A stretch of DNA of 60,243 bases, from assembly GCA_016235765.1 (NCBI GenBank), contig JACRIZ010000056.1:1-60243 (forward strand), given 5' to 3'. The notes beneath the pieces were generated by a model that saw only the letters and a program-made list of their open reading frames with translations, searched no databases and was not told the DNA's origin. How positions within the stretch are numbered: position 1 is the first letter of the stretch; each line of letters opens with the position of its first letter. Positions 8,911 to 17,433 of the stretch are shown one piece after another. The translations under genes and the position numbers were made by a program. The DNA is from Rhodocyclales bacterium (lineage in GTDB: Bacteria > Pseudomonadota > Gammaproteobacteria > Burkholderiales > Rhodocyclaceae).

Positions 8911-9965
8911 TGTCGGCGGACATCCTCTTCCTGCCGGTGTCCGGGCCGCGCGGCGCATCGAGCCGCTACCGCATATTCCAGTTCCTGCCTGCCATCGAGG
9001 CGGCCGGCTACAGCCATCGCATCCATCTCCCGCCGACCGGTCCCGGCCAAGGGCTCGGTCGCATCGTGACCGCCTGGCGCGACCAGCGGGCGATCCGCAA
9101 GCTGGCAGCGCTTGCGCAACTGAGCTTCGTCCAGAAGCGCCTGCTGCCCGAACGCCTCGTCGCGGCCCTGGCGCGATCGGGTCGCCTCATGTTCGATTTC
9201 GACGACGCGATATTCACTTCACCCACCGGCGATCGCTCGGTACACGCGAGCCGCCGCGTCGAACGCCGCCTGCAGGCGGTGCTTGCCGCCGCCGACGTCG
9301 TCCTGACCGGCAACCGCTACCTTGCCGAGTACTCGGCTCCCTACGCCCGCCACGTGACCGTGCTGCCGACGGTCGTCGATACCGACCGCTATCCGGCCCG
9401 GCAACATGGCAGTCGCGACAGGCCGGTGATCGGCTGGATCGGCCACTCCGTCAACCATCCGTATCTGGCGGCCATGCAGCCGCTGCTGCAGCGGCTGGCC
9501 GCCACGCAGAAGTTCAGCTTGCTGATCGTGTCCGACAAGGACCTGTTGCTGCCGGGCATCGAGGTCGAGAACCGGCGCTGGTCGGAAGCCACCGAAGTGG
9601 CCGACATCCTCGACATGGACATCGGCATCATGCCGATGCCCGACGATCCCTGGTCGCGCGGCAAGTGCGGCCTCAAGGCGCTGCAGTACATGGCGGCCGG
9701 TGTGCCGGTGGTTTGCGCCGCAGTGGGCGCGAACGTCGACATCGTCCGCAACGGCATCGACGGCTTTGCCGCCAGCGGCGAGGCCGACTGGCAGGAAGGT
9801 CTCGGCGAACTGTGCGCGAGCGCCGAGTTGCGTGCCGCCATGGGGACGAGTGCCCGGGCCCGGGTCGCCGCGGAGTACAGCATCCGCAGCGCGACACCTA
9901 TCCTGCTGCAGCAGATCGAGAGCACAATCGGATCGGGATCGATCGAGAAACCAAAGGGAGACTGA
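8910..9965 (+). CDS. Glycosyltransferase, GT4-like fold
   Basis: A 351-residue protein that opens SADILFLPVSGPRGASSRYR and carries LMFDFDDAIFTSPTGDRS near residue 100, VIGWIGHSVNHPYL near 175 and KCGLKALQYMAAGVPVVCAA near 250. It shares these landmarks with the product at 6797-7810, so the two probably arose by duplication and now flank an unrelated GT4 gene. Start ATG 8910 overlaps the upstream stop (TGATG). The C-terminal EYSI helix resembles other members. Its role in surface glycan synthesis is inferred from the operon only. Confidence 0.76.
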   Translation: MSADILFLPVSGPRGASSRYRIFQFLPAIEAAGYSHRIHLPPTGPGQGLGRIVTAWRDQRAIRKLAALAQLSFVQKRLLPERLVAALARSGRLMFDFDDAIFTSPTGDRSVHASRRVERRLQAVLAAADVVLTGNRYLAEYSAPYARHVTVLPTVVDTDRYPARQHGSRDRPVIGWIGHSVNHPYLAAMQPLLQRLAATQKFSLLIVSDKDLLLPGIEVENRRWSEATEVADILDMDIGIMPMPDDPWSRGKCGLKALQYMAAGVPVVCAAVGANVDIVRNGIDGFAASGEADWQEGLGELCASAELRAAMGTSARARVAAEYSIRSATPILLQQIESTIGSGSIEKPKGD

Positions 9966-9968
9966 CAA

Positions 9969-10607
9969 GTGAGGGACAAGATCAGGAATTTCGTTGCCCG
10001 GCGCATTAGCTGGAGCATCATCGGCAAGGCAATGGCAGACAAGACCTTCCCGAGGTTCGCGGCGCAGTACGGCGATTTCCGGCTTGACCAGGACTACGGG
10101 GACTTGCAGGTATCGGGCATGGCGTCGGAGTCGAAGATGATCCGGGGCGACCTGGTCAAGTTCGCCGCGGAAATCCGCGGTTCCGTGACCACCTTGTTGC
10201 TGCCCGGGGAGAACAACCAGAACAAGCAGGCCTTCGCCGATCTCTTCTCGCTCCCGGCGAGCGCCGCCATCACCGCAGGTTTGCTGCCTGAGATGGATGC
10301 CTACTGGGATTTCGAGCAGGATCCGCCCAGGTTGGCGCCGGTCAGTTGCATCATGTCCCAGGCCATGCTCGAGCACCTGATCGATCCCTACAAGCATGTC
10401 CGCGACTGCTATGGGCTGCTCGAACCGGGCGGCCACCTGATCATCCATACGCAACTGCCCGGCTTCCACTACCACCGCTATCCCGTCGATTGCCTGCGCT
10501 TCTACCCGGACTGGTTCGAGGAAGTGGCCAAGCGGCTCGGCGCCGTGGTAGCCGGAAAGCACCTGCACGAGGCGCACATCATTTATATGCTGAAGAAGCC
10601 GGCGTAA
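9969..10607 (+). CDS. SAM-dependent methyltransferase-like protein with weak motif I
   Basis: A 212-residue protein whose C-terminal half looks like a class I methyltransferase: [19 protein letters not shown], then [20 protein letters not shown], the motif IV-VI region of Methyltransf_11-type enzymes. The place where motif I should be reads [14 protein letters not shown] rather than a glycine-rich loop with an acidic start, so SAM binding is uncertain. GTG 9969 is chosen because AAAGGGAG sits about nine bases upstream and the spacing to the previous stop is three bases. It could be a true methyltransferase with a divergent loop or a non-catalytic relative. Its context is surface-glycan decoration. 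Confidence 0.62.
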   Translation: MRDKIRNFVARRISWSIIGKAMADKTFPRFAAQYGDFRLDQDYGDLQVSGMASESKMIRGDLVKFAAEIRGSVTTLLLPGENNQNKQAFADLFSLPASAAITAGLLPEMDAYWDFEQDPPRLAPVSCIMSQAMLEHLIDPYKHVRDCYGLLEPGGHLIIHTQLPGFHYHRYPVDCLRFYPDWFEEVAKRLGAVVAGKHLHEAHIIYMLKKPA

Positions 10608-10648
10608 TATCCGCGCCTAATCGAATTGAAGCCGGCATTCCTCGAGCG

Positions 10649-11215
10649 TTGATCTTCCTCCGCCATCCCCTCTTCTGGCTGCGCGCCTTTCGCTGCGGCG
10701 CCCGGCTTTCCTCGTCGGCCGTCATCCGCGGCCACGGCAACATTGCGTTTGGCCCGCAGTGCCGCGTCGGGCGCCAGAGCGAGCTGAATGCATCCTCCGG
10801 CCGGCTCTCCCTCGGCGAAAAGGCGACCTTGGGACCGTTCGTGGTGGTCGAAGCCCGCGGCGGCGAAATCCGGATCGGCGCCCGCACGACCGTGGGTCCG
10901 TTCTGCATGCTCAACGGCCAGGGCGGCCTGGAGATCGGCAGCGACTGCCTGATCGCGTCCCATGTCGTGTTCATCCCGGAGAACCACGTGTTCGAGCGTG
11001 CCGACGTCACGATCCGCGAGCAGGGCGGCACGCGCAAGGGCATCCGCATCGGCGACGACGTGTGGCTCGCCACCGGAGCCGTCGTACTCGACGGGGTCAG
11101 CATCGGCCGCGGCGCCGTGATCGGCGCGGGCGCTGTCGTTACCAAGGATGTCCCGGCCTACGCGATTGCCGTCGGCGTGCCTGCCCGCGTGATCGGCCGG
11201 CGCGGTGGCGAGTAG
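10649..11215 (+). CDS. Acyltransferase with left-handed beta-helix (hexapeptide repeats)
   Basis: Predicted O-acetyltransferase of the LbetaH/WbbJ kind. Hexapeptide repeats run through most of its 188 residues, such as [31 protein letters not shown] and [24 protein letters not shown] (broken by loops), ending in [22 protein letters not shown], the classic acetyltransferase tail. ENHVF holds the likely catalytic histidine. The start is uncertain. TTG 10649 gives the usual short amphipathic N-terminus ([14 protein letters not shown]), but the Shine-Dalgarno is poor, and no ATG or GTG exists between the previous stop and this point. It probably acetylates a glycan residue. The stop is one base before the next ATG. 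Confidence 0.8.
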   Translation: MIFLRHPLFWLRAFRCGARLSSSAVIRGHGNIAFGPQCRVGRQSELNASSGRLSLGEKATLGPFVVVEARGGEIRIGARTTVGPFCMLNGQGGLEIGSDCLIASHVVFIPENHVFERADVTIREQGGTRKGIRIGDDVWLATGAVVLDGVSIGRGAVIGAGAVVTKDVPAYAIAVGVPARVIGRRGGE

Positions 11216-11216
11216 C

Positions 11217-12326
11217 ATGACGGCAGCGATACGCGTCCTGCACACCGAGTGGTCGTCGGGCTGGGGCGGCCAGGAGATCCGCATCTTGGCGGAGATGAAG
11301 GCCTTCCGCGAACGCGGCATCCACATGCAGATCGCCTGCCGCAAGGAGTCGCGCATCGCGGCGGCGGCAGCCGAAGCCGGCTTCCGGGTCGACCACCTGC
11401 CCTTCGCCGGCAGGCTCGATCCCGCCACCGTCTTCGGCCTGCGCCGACTGGCCCGCGAGTGCGAGTGCAACATCATCCACACCCACAGTTCGAAGGACAG
11501 TTGGTGCGGTGCCCTGGCCGGCAAGCTGGGCGGCATCAAGGTGATCCGCAGCCGCCACCTGTCGTCCGAGGTCAAGCCGGGCCTCAACGCCCGCCTGGTC
11601 TACGACTGGCTGCCCGACGCGGTCATTTCGAGCGGGCGCCACATCCGCGATCACTTGGTCGACAACTGCCATTGCGATCCGGAGCGCCACTATTCGGTAC
11701 CGGCCGGCGCCGATCACCACCGCTTCTCGCCTGAGGTGGACACCAACGCGGTACGCGCGCTGCTGGCCGGCCGCGAGCAGGGCAAGTACGTGATCGGCAT
11801 CGTCGCCGTGCTGCGCAGTTGGAAGGGCCACCGCGTGCTGCTCGAAGCCTGTGCGCTGCTGGCGAAGGACTTGCCCGATTTCATCCTGTTCATCGTCGGC
11901 GACGGACCGCTGCGCGAGCACCTGCCGCTCTGGGCGGACGAACTGGGCATCGGCGAGCGGGTCGTGTTCGCCGGCCATCGCGACGACGTGCCTGCCTGCA
12001 TGAAGGTCATGTCCGTCTGCGTGCTGCCGTCGCTGAAGAACGAAGCGACCTCGCAAGTCATGCCGCAGGCCATGCTGGTCGGCACGCCGGTAATCTGTTC
12101 GTCGGCGGGCGGCCTGACGGAAGTCGTGCACGACGGGGTCACCGGCCGCGTGGTGCCACCCGGCGATGCGGCGGCGCTGGCGACCGCATTGCGCGCCTGC
12201 CTGACCGAACCGGAAAAGTCTGCCGCGATGGCACGCCAGGCGCGCGAGCATGCCCTGGCGCACCTGAGCTTCGACAAGCAGATCGACGACACGCTGGCCG
12301 TCTATCGGCGGGTACTGGAATCATGA
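11217..12326 (+). CDS. Glycosyltransferase family 4
   Basis: A 369-residue GT-B glycosyltransferase opening IRVLHTEWSSGWGGQEIRI, with ILAEMK following, donor domain IGIVAVLRSWKGHRVLLEA near 180, and LPSLKNEATSQVMPQAMLVG near 270, followed by GTPVICSSAGGLTEVV. It is the closest relative in this window of the 7798-8910 product. ATG 11217 follows the acyltransferase stop by one base; a GTG at 11205 is possible but would overlap. The downstream ligase-like gene starts six bases after the stop. Function is assigned to LPS core or O-chain extension by context. Confidence 0.83.
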   Translation: MTAAIRVLHTEWSSGWGGQEIRILAEMKAFRERGIHMQIACRKESRIAAAAAEAGFRVDHLPFAGRLDPATVFGLRRLARECECNIIHTHSSKDSWCGALAGKLGGIKVIRSRHLSSEVKPGLNARLVYDWLPDAVISSGRHIRDHLVDNCHCDPERHYSVPAGADHHRFSPEVDTNAVRALLAGREQGKYVIGIVAVLRSWKGHRVLLEACALLAKDLPDFILFIVGDGPLREHLPLWADELGIGERVVFAGHRDDVPACMKVMSVCVLPSLKNEATSQVMPQAMLVGTPVICSSAGGLTEVVHDGVTGRVVPPGDAAALATALRACLTEPEKSAAMARQAREHALAHLSFDKQIDDTLAVYRRVLES

Positions 12327-12332
12327 CCCACC

Positions 12333-13667
12333 GTGGCTGACTTTCACACCATCGCCCGACACCCGGCCATGCTGCTGGCCTGGTTGCCTTTGCTGGTCGG
12401 GCTGCAGGGCATTCCCCATACCGGGGCGCTGCGTACCCTGTTCCTGCTGCTTGGCATCGCCCACACCATTTGGCTGGCGCGTTCGCGCCCGGCGGTTCCG
12501 CCCGGTTCGGCGGCGGGCGTCGAGAAGGTCCTGTTCTGGGCCCTGACGGCGTGGCTGCTCGTGCAGTCCGCCCTGATCGCCCAGGATTCCTCGCTGTCGC
12601 TGAATATGCTCGCCGGCGATTGGGGCAAGCTGCTGATCATGATGGCATTGGGCTGGTCGGTCGCACGGGTCGCTCCCAGCAGGCGTTGGCTGGTCGTGGC
12701 ACTGTTCGCCGGCGCCTTCCTGCATGTGGCGTCCACGCTGGGCCGCCAGCTCTTCTCACTGTTGACCGTCGGCGGCTTGGCCGTCAGGCAGAGCCTGCTT
12801 GCCGACTACGCGTTGACGTCGCCGTTCACCACCACGGCGCTTGCCTGGTTGCTGGCCGATGGCGCCGCCCGGATCTGGCATGGCCGATCGCTGTTCCCGT
12901 GGTCGGCGCCGGTCACCGCCGTCCTCGCGTTACTGACCCTGGCAGCCGAGTCCCTGCTGATGGCGAAGTCGGGGCAGGTCATCACCGCGATCCTGATCCT
13001 GGTGGCCAGCCTGTCGCTGCTGCGGCATCCCCGGATCAAGCGCCACTGGTCGATCGGCATCGCGATTGGCGGGCTCTGCGCAATAGGCCTCGTCGTCGTG
13101 GTCGGCGCCAGCCGCTGGTCGGGTCTCCAAGAGTCGTTCAGGGCCGCCTGGCACGAGCCGATACCGGTGCAAGCGGTAATCGGCGACGATGCGCCCATTG
13201 CGAGCAACCTCAACCACTCGTTCTACATGCGGGCAGTACGGGCGAGGGTCGGGATCGAAGGCGTTGCCGAACATCCCTGGGGGCTTGGTTTCGATCCCGA
13301 CGTGTTCAGTCGCTACGTAACCCAACGCTTCGCGATCCCGCAGGGGATCAGCAGCAGCAACAGCGGCCTGATCGATTTCACGCTCGCCAACGGCATCATC
13401 GGGGCCGCATTGCTGCTGCTTCTCGCCGCGAGCCTCATGCGCCGCGGCTGGCGGACATTCGTCGCCGGCCGCCCGGAAGGCGCGGCACTCGGCCTGCTCG
13501 TGCTGCATCAATTGGCGCGCTACACGCTCGACGGAACGCTGGGCGGATCGCGCTTCACCGGCATCGGACTGATCATAGGCGCGGTCTGGGCAATGTCCGT
13601 GATGGCGAAAGACGAACCGTCAGTGAGCTTCGTCCCAGTTCGGGCCGACGCCGACCTCGACCAATAG
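12333..13667 (+). CDS. O-antigen ligase / polymerase-like membrane protein
   Basis: A 444-residue polytopic membrane protein with about ten hydrophobic segments, ending the glycan operon. A large periplasmic loop with NHSFYMRAVRARVGIEGV, then HPWGLGFDPDVFSRYVTQRF and NSGLIDFTLANGIIGA, resembles the Wzy_C/WaaL loop, including the conserved histidine and arginine context. WaaL ligases transfer undecaprenyl-linked O-chains to lipid A-core in the periplasm; Wzy polymerases look similar, and sequence alone does not separate them. The GTG 12333 start is used because there is no in-frame ATG near the previous stop; ATG at codon 13 is an alternative. The last 48 bases overlap the 3' end of polA on the other strand. 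Confidence 0.72.
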   Translation: MADFHTIARHPAMLLAWLPLLVGLQGIPHTGALRTLFLLLGIAHTIWLARSRPAVPPGSAAGVEKVLFWALTAWLLVQSALIAQDSSLSLNMLAGDWGKLLIMMALGWSVARVAPSRRWLVVALFAGAFLHVASTLGRQLFSLLTVGGLAVRQSLLADYALTSPFTTTALAWLLADGAARIWHGRSLFPWSAPVTAVLALLTLAAESLLMAKSGQVITAILILVASLSLLRHPRIKRHWSIGIAIGGLCAIGLVVVVGASRWSGLQESFRAAWHEPIPVQAVIGDDAPIASNLNHSFYMRAVRARVGIEGVAEHPWGLGFDPDVFSRYVTQRFAIPQGISSSNSGLIDFTLANGIIGAALLLLLAASLMRRGWRTFVAGRPEGAALGLLVLHQLARYTLDGTLGGSRFTGIGLIIGAVWAMSVMAKDEPSVSFVPVRADADLDQ

Positions 13668-16310
13668 CGGTACCGCCAGTTGCGCCACGCCGCCCATCAG
13701 CCTGGGTAACTGCTCGCGCACGGCGGCGATCTCGCCGTCGGGGACTTCCAGCACCAGTTCGTCATGCACCTGGAGAATGAGCTTGGTCGCCAGGCGCTGC
13801 CCGTCGAGCCATCCCTGCACGGCCAGCATGGCCCGCTTGATGAGATCGGCGGCGGTGCCCTGCATGGGCGCATTGATGGCGGCCCGCTCGGCCCCCTGGC
13901 GGCGTGCCGCCACGCCTGACTTTATCTCGGGCAGCCAGAGCCGCCGGCCGAAGACGGTCTCGACGTAACCCTTGTCGCGCGCCAGCGCCCGGGTCTCCTC
14001 CATGTAGCGGGCGACGCCGGGATAGCGGGCGAAGTAGCGGTCCATGTAGGCCTGCGCGGCGCTGCGCTCGACATTGATCTGCCTGGCGAGGCCGAAGGCG
14101 CTCATGCCGTAGATGAGGCCGAAGTTGATCGCCTTGGCGGCGCGCCGCTGGTCGGGGCCCACTTCCAGCGGCGTGATGCCGAACACCTCGGCGGCCGTGG
14201 CACGGTGGATGTCCTCGCCGCGCGCGAAGGCTTCGAGCAGGCGCGCGTCGTTGGAGAGGTGCGCCATGATGCGCAGCTCGATCTGCGAGTAGTCGGCCGA
14301 CATCAGCACGTGGCCGGGCGGCGCGATGAAGGCCGAGCGGATGCGCCGGCCCTCTGCCGTGCGCACGGGAATGTTCTGCAGGTTGGGGTCGTTGCTGGAC
14401 AGCCGGCCGGTCACCGCGACGGCCTGGCCGTAGCTGGTGTGCACGCGGCCGGTCTGCCGATTGACCATCAGCGGCAGCTTGTCGGTGTAGGTGTTCTTGA
14501 GCTTGGCGACGCCGCGGTAGTCGAGGATCTTGCGCGGCAGCGGGAAATCCTCGGCGAGTTTCTCCAGCACTTCCTCGTCGGTCGAGGGCGCGCCGCCCGG
14601 CGTCTTCTTCACCACCGGCAGGCCGAGCTGGCCGAACAGGATTTCGCCGAGCTGCTTCGGCGACGAAAGGTTAAACGGCTGGCCGGCGAGCTGCTGCGCC
14701 TCGGCTTCCAGCGCCAGCATCTTGCGGCCGAGTTCCTCGCTCTGCCGGGCCAGCGAGAAGACGTCGATCAGCACGCCGTTGCGCTCCATGCGGTAGAGCA
14801 CTTCGGCGACCGGCAACTCCAGTTCGCGGTAGAGCTTGTCGAGTTGCGGCGCTTCGGCGAGGCGCGGTGCCAGCGCTTCGTGTACGCGCAGCGTCAGGTC
14901 GGAATCCTCGGCCGAGTACTCGGCGGCCTTGTCGATCGGCACCTCGGCAAAGGAGATGCGCTTGGCGCCCTTGCCGGTGACGTCGTCGTAACTGATCGAC
15001 TTCAGGCCCAGGTGCCGCTCGGCCAGGTTGCCGAGGTCGTGCGACTTGTCCGACTCCAGCACGTAGGATTCGAGCAGGGTGTCGTCGGCGACGCCGCGCA
15101 ACTCGATGCCGTGGTTGGCGAAGATGTGGCGGTCGTACTTGAGATGCTGGCCGACCTTCCTGTGCTGCGGTGATTCCAGCCAGGGCTTGAGCCGCGCCAG
15201 CGTGGCGTCGAAAGTCAGTTGTGGCGGTACGCCGGCATAGCGGTGAGCCAGCGGCAGATAGGCCGCCTCACCGGCCTTGACGGCGAAGGAGATGCCGACC
15301 AGTTGCGCCTGCATCGGATCGAGGGCGGTGGTCTCGGTGTCGAGCGCCGTCAGCGGGGCGGCCTCGATCTTCGCCAGCCAGCGGGCCAGCGTGGCTTCGT
15401 CGAGGATCGCCTCATAGCCGTCGGTGGCGTTCTTCACGGTTTCCAGCTTCGGCGCTTCAGGCATCGCGGCTTGCGCATTGCGCAGCCAGCTCTTGAAACC
15501 GAGTCGGCTGTACAGTTCGAAGAGCTTCGCCTCGTCGTTCGGGCGCGGCACGAGGTCGGCCAGGCGCAAGGGCAAATCGAGGTCGCAGGCGACGGTGACC
15601 AGCTTTCTGCCCAGTGGCAGGAAGTCGAGATGGGCGCGCAGGTTCTCGCCGACGGCGCCGCCGATCTCAGCGGCATGCGCGACGATCTCGTCGAGCGAGC
15701 CGTACTGGGCCAGCCATTTCGCCGCCGTCTTGGGGCCGACCTTGGCCACGCCCGGCACGTTGTCCACCGCGTCACCCATCAAGGCAAGGTAGTCGACGAT
15801 GCGGTTCGGCGGCACGCCGAACTTCTCGGTAACGCCGGCCTCGTCGAGCACTTCGTTGCTCATGGTATTGATGAGCGTGACGTGGGTATTGACGAGTTGG
15901 GCGAGGTCCTTGTCGCCGGTCGAGATCACGCAGTCGGTGCGCTGCTCCGCGGCCTCCCTGGCCAGCGTGCCGATCACGTCGTCGGCCTCGACGCCATCGA
16001 TCATCAGCAGCGGCCAACCCTCGGCGCGGATGCATTCGTGCAGGGGCTCGATCTGCGCGGCCAGGTCGTCGGGCATCGGCGGCCGGTTCGCCTTGTAATC
16101 GGGATACCACTGGTCGCGGAAGGTCTTGCCCTTGGCGTCGAACACCACCGCGCGATAATCTGCCTTATAGTCGGCTTCGAGCTTGCGCAGCATGGCCAGC
16201 ACGCCCTTGATCGCTCCCGTCGGCTGGCCGCTCGCGGTGCGCAGGTCGGGCAGCGCATGGAAGGCGCGATAGAGATACGACGATCCGTCGACGAGGAGCA
16301 GAAGAGGCAT
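13620..16310 (-). CDS. polA: DNA polymerase I
   Basis: An 896-residue, full-length family A polymerase for Okazaki fragment processing and repair. The N-terminal 5'-3' exonuclease (about 1-290) opens PLLLLVDGSSYLYRAFHALP. The 3'-5' exonuclease (about 310-490) keeps its carboxylates in ALDTETTALDP, HLKYDRHIFANHG and YSAEDSDLTL, so proofreading appears intact. The polymerase domain has SADYSQIELRIMAHL, QGTAADLIKRAM and HDELVLEVP. The start is fixed by alignment with the conserved N-terminus and lies directly against the start of the LOG-family gene on the other strand (CATATG), with no spacer. No clear Shine-Dalgarno is visible upstream. The 3' end overlaps the O-antigen-ligase-like gene convergently. 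Confidence 0.97.
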   Translation of the reverse strand: MPLLLLVDGSSYLYRAFHALPDLRTASGQPTGAIKGVLAMLRKLEADYKADYRAVVFDAKGKTFRDQWYPDYKANRPPMPDDLAAQIEPLHECIRAEGWPLLMIDGVEADDVIGTLAREAAEQRTDCVISTGDKDLAQLVNTHVTLINTMSNEVLDEAGVTEKFGVPPNRIVDYLALMGDAVDNVPGVAKVGPKTAAKWLAQYGSLDEIVAHAAEIGGAVGENLRAHLDFLPLGRKLVTVACDLDLPLRLADLVPRPNDEAKLFELYSRLGFKSWLRNAQAAMPEAPKLETVKNATDGYEAILDEATLARWLAKIEAAPLTALDTETTALDPMQAQLVGISFAVKAGEAAYLPLAHRYAGVPPQLTFDATLARLKPWLESPQHRKVGQHLKYDRHIFANHGIELRGVADDTLLESYVLESDKSHDLGNLAERHLGLKSISYDDVTGKGAKRISFAEVPIDKAAEYSAEDSDLTLRVHEALAPRLAEAPQLDKLYRELELPVAEVLYRMERNGVLIDVFSLARQSEELGRKMLALEAEAQQLAGQPFNLSSPKQLGEILFGQLGLPVVKKTPGGAPSTDEEVLEKLAEDFPLPRKILDYRGVAKLKNTYTDKLPLMVNRQTGRVHTSYGQAVAVTGRLSSNDPNLQNIPVRTAEGRRIRSAFIAPPGHVLMSADYSQIELRIMAHLSNDARLLEAFARGEDIHRATAAEVFGITPLEVGPDQRRAAKAINFGLIYGMSAFGLARQINVERSAAQAYMDRYFARYPGVARYMEETRALARDKGYVETVFGRRLWLPEIKSGVAARRQGAERAAINAPMQGTAADLIKRAMLAVQGWLDGQRLATKLILQVHDELVLEVPDGEIAAVREQLPRLMGGVAQLAVPLLVEVGVGPNWDEAH

Positions 16311-17051
16311 ATGAGCGCAAAAGAGAAACTGCCGAACATTCCCGACCCCTGGACGGCCGCGCCGGCGCAGATGGCCCAGTCGACGGCCCGCGAGGCCTGG
16401 CGGGTGTTCGGGATTATGTCAGAGTTCGTCGAGGCGACCGAACGCCTCGCCAACATCCAGCCCGCTGTCTCGATCTTCGGCAGTGCCCGCACGCCGCCAG
16501 GCTCGCCGTACTACCAGTTGACCGAAGAGATTGCACGCCTGCTCTCGGACTCCGGCTTCACGGTGATCTCGGGCGGCGGTCCGGGCGTCATGGAGGCCGC
16601 CAACAAGGGCGCCTTCGAAGGCAAGGGCGTCTCGGTCGGCCTCAACATCCAGTTGCCGCACGAGCAGGCGGCCAACCCCTACCAGGACCTCTCGCAGACC
16701 TTCCGCCACTTCTTCGCCCGCAAGTACATGTTCGTCAAGATCGCCACCGCCTACGTCGTAATGCCCGGCGGCTTCGGTACGCTCGACGAACTGCTGGAGG
16801 CGCTGACGCTGATCCAGACCGGCAAGTCGCCCAAGATCCCGCTGATCCTGGTCGGCAGCGAATTCTGGGCCGGCATGCTCGACTGGTTCCGCGCCCGGCT
16901 GGTCGCCGAAAAGATGATCAATCCCGAGGACATGGACCTGATTTCGGTGATCGACGATCCGGAATGCGTGGTCGCATCGATCTTCAATTATTACCAGAGC
17001 CGCGGCTTCAACCGGTTGCCCGTGGAGCACGAGCTGCTGCTCAATCTGTAG
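16311..17051 (+). CDS. LOG family protein (TIGR00730-type, cytokinin riboside monophosphate phosphoribohydrolase-like)
   Basis: A 246-residue Rossmann-fold protein of the LOG/lysine-decarboxylase-like family, which hydrolyses nucleoside monophosphates to base plus ribose 5-phosphate. The family signature VMPGGFGTLDELLE is near residue 150. VSIFGSARTPPGSPYYQ (near 50) and ISGGGPGVMEAANKGAF (near 90) form the nucleotide-binding part, and FARKYMFVK carries the conserved basic residue. ATG 16311 is preceded by GAAGAGG and abuts the polA start. It was historically annotated as a lysine decarboxylase, which the motif does not support. The N-terminal 45-residue extension (DPWTAAPAQMAQSTAREAWR) is typical of the betaproteobacterial group. 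Confidence 0.9.
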   Translation: MSAKEKLPNIPDPWTAAPAQMAQSTAREAWRVFGIMSEFVEATERLANIQPAVSIFGSARTPPGSPYYQLTEEIARLLSDSGFTVISGGGPGVMEAANKGAFEGKGVSVGLNIQLPHEQAANPYQDLSQTFRHFFARKYMFVKIATAYVVMPGGFGTLDELLEALTLIQTGKSPKIPLILVGSEFWAGMLDWFRARLVAEKMINPEDMDLISVIDDPECVVASIFNYYQSRGFNRLPVEHELLLNL

Positions 17052-17072
17052 AATCCTCGCTGAGGAACCCAC

Positions 17073-17411
17073 ATGCGCCGCCGAATCCTGCTTCCCGCCA
17101 CCCTTGTCCTGCTCGCCAGCCTGCCGGCCTTCGCCCAGCAGCGCCCCGCCGACCTGCAGCCGCTGCCCGAAATACCGCCGCCCCCGCCGATGGCGGACGA
17201 CGCGCCGGAGCCGCAGGTGACCATCGTCAAGCGCGGTGAGGACACCATAGAGGAATACCGCGTCAACGGCCGCCTGTACATGATGAAGGTAACGCCGCCG
17301 CACGGCAGGCCCTACTTCCTGGTCGACAACCAGGGCGACGGCAAGTGGTCGCGGCACGAGGGCATTGAAACCGGCCTGCGCGTGCCCATGTGGGTCATCA
17401 AGACATTCTGA
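17073..17411 (+). CDS. DUF2782 exported protein
   Basis: A small 112-residue protein with a Sec signal peptide (RRRILLPATLVLLASLPAFAQ), a proline-rich linker (LPEIPPPPPM) and the compact domain VTIVKRGEDTIEEYRVNGRL then MKVTPPHGRPYFLVDN. This matches the DUF2782 family, which is commonly next to polA in beta- and gammaproteobacteria. Function is unknown; it is periplasmic by prediction. The start is ATG 17073, 21 bases after the LOG-family stop, so it is probably cotranscribed with that gene. Confidence 0.85.
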   Translation: MRRRILLPATLVLLASLPAFAQQRPADLQPLPEIPPPPPMADDAPEPQVTIVKRGEDTIEEYRVNGRLYMMKVTPPHGRPYFLVDNQGDGKWSRHEGIETGLRVPMWVIKTF

Positions 17412-17433
17412 TTCCTTTCCTCCGCTCACGCAC

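Noticed and set aside
16311..17051. Annotation as lysine decarboxylase.
   Set aside because: The PGGxGTxxE motif defines LOG phosphoribohydrolases; PLP-binding features of decarboxylases are absent.
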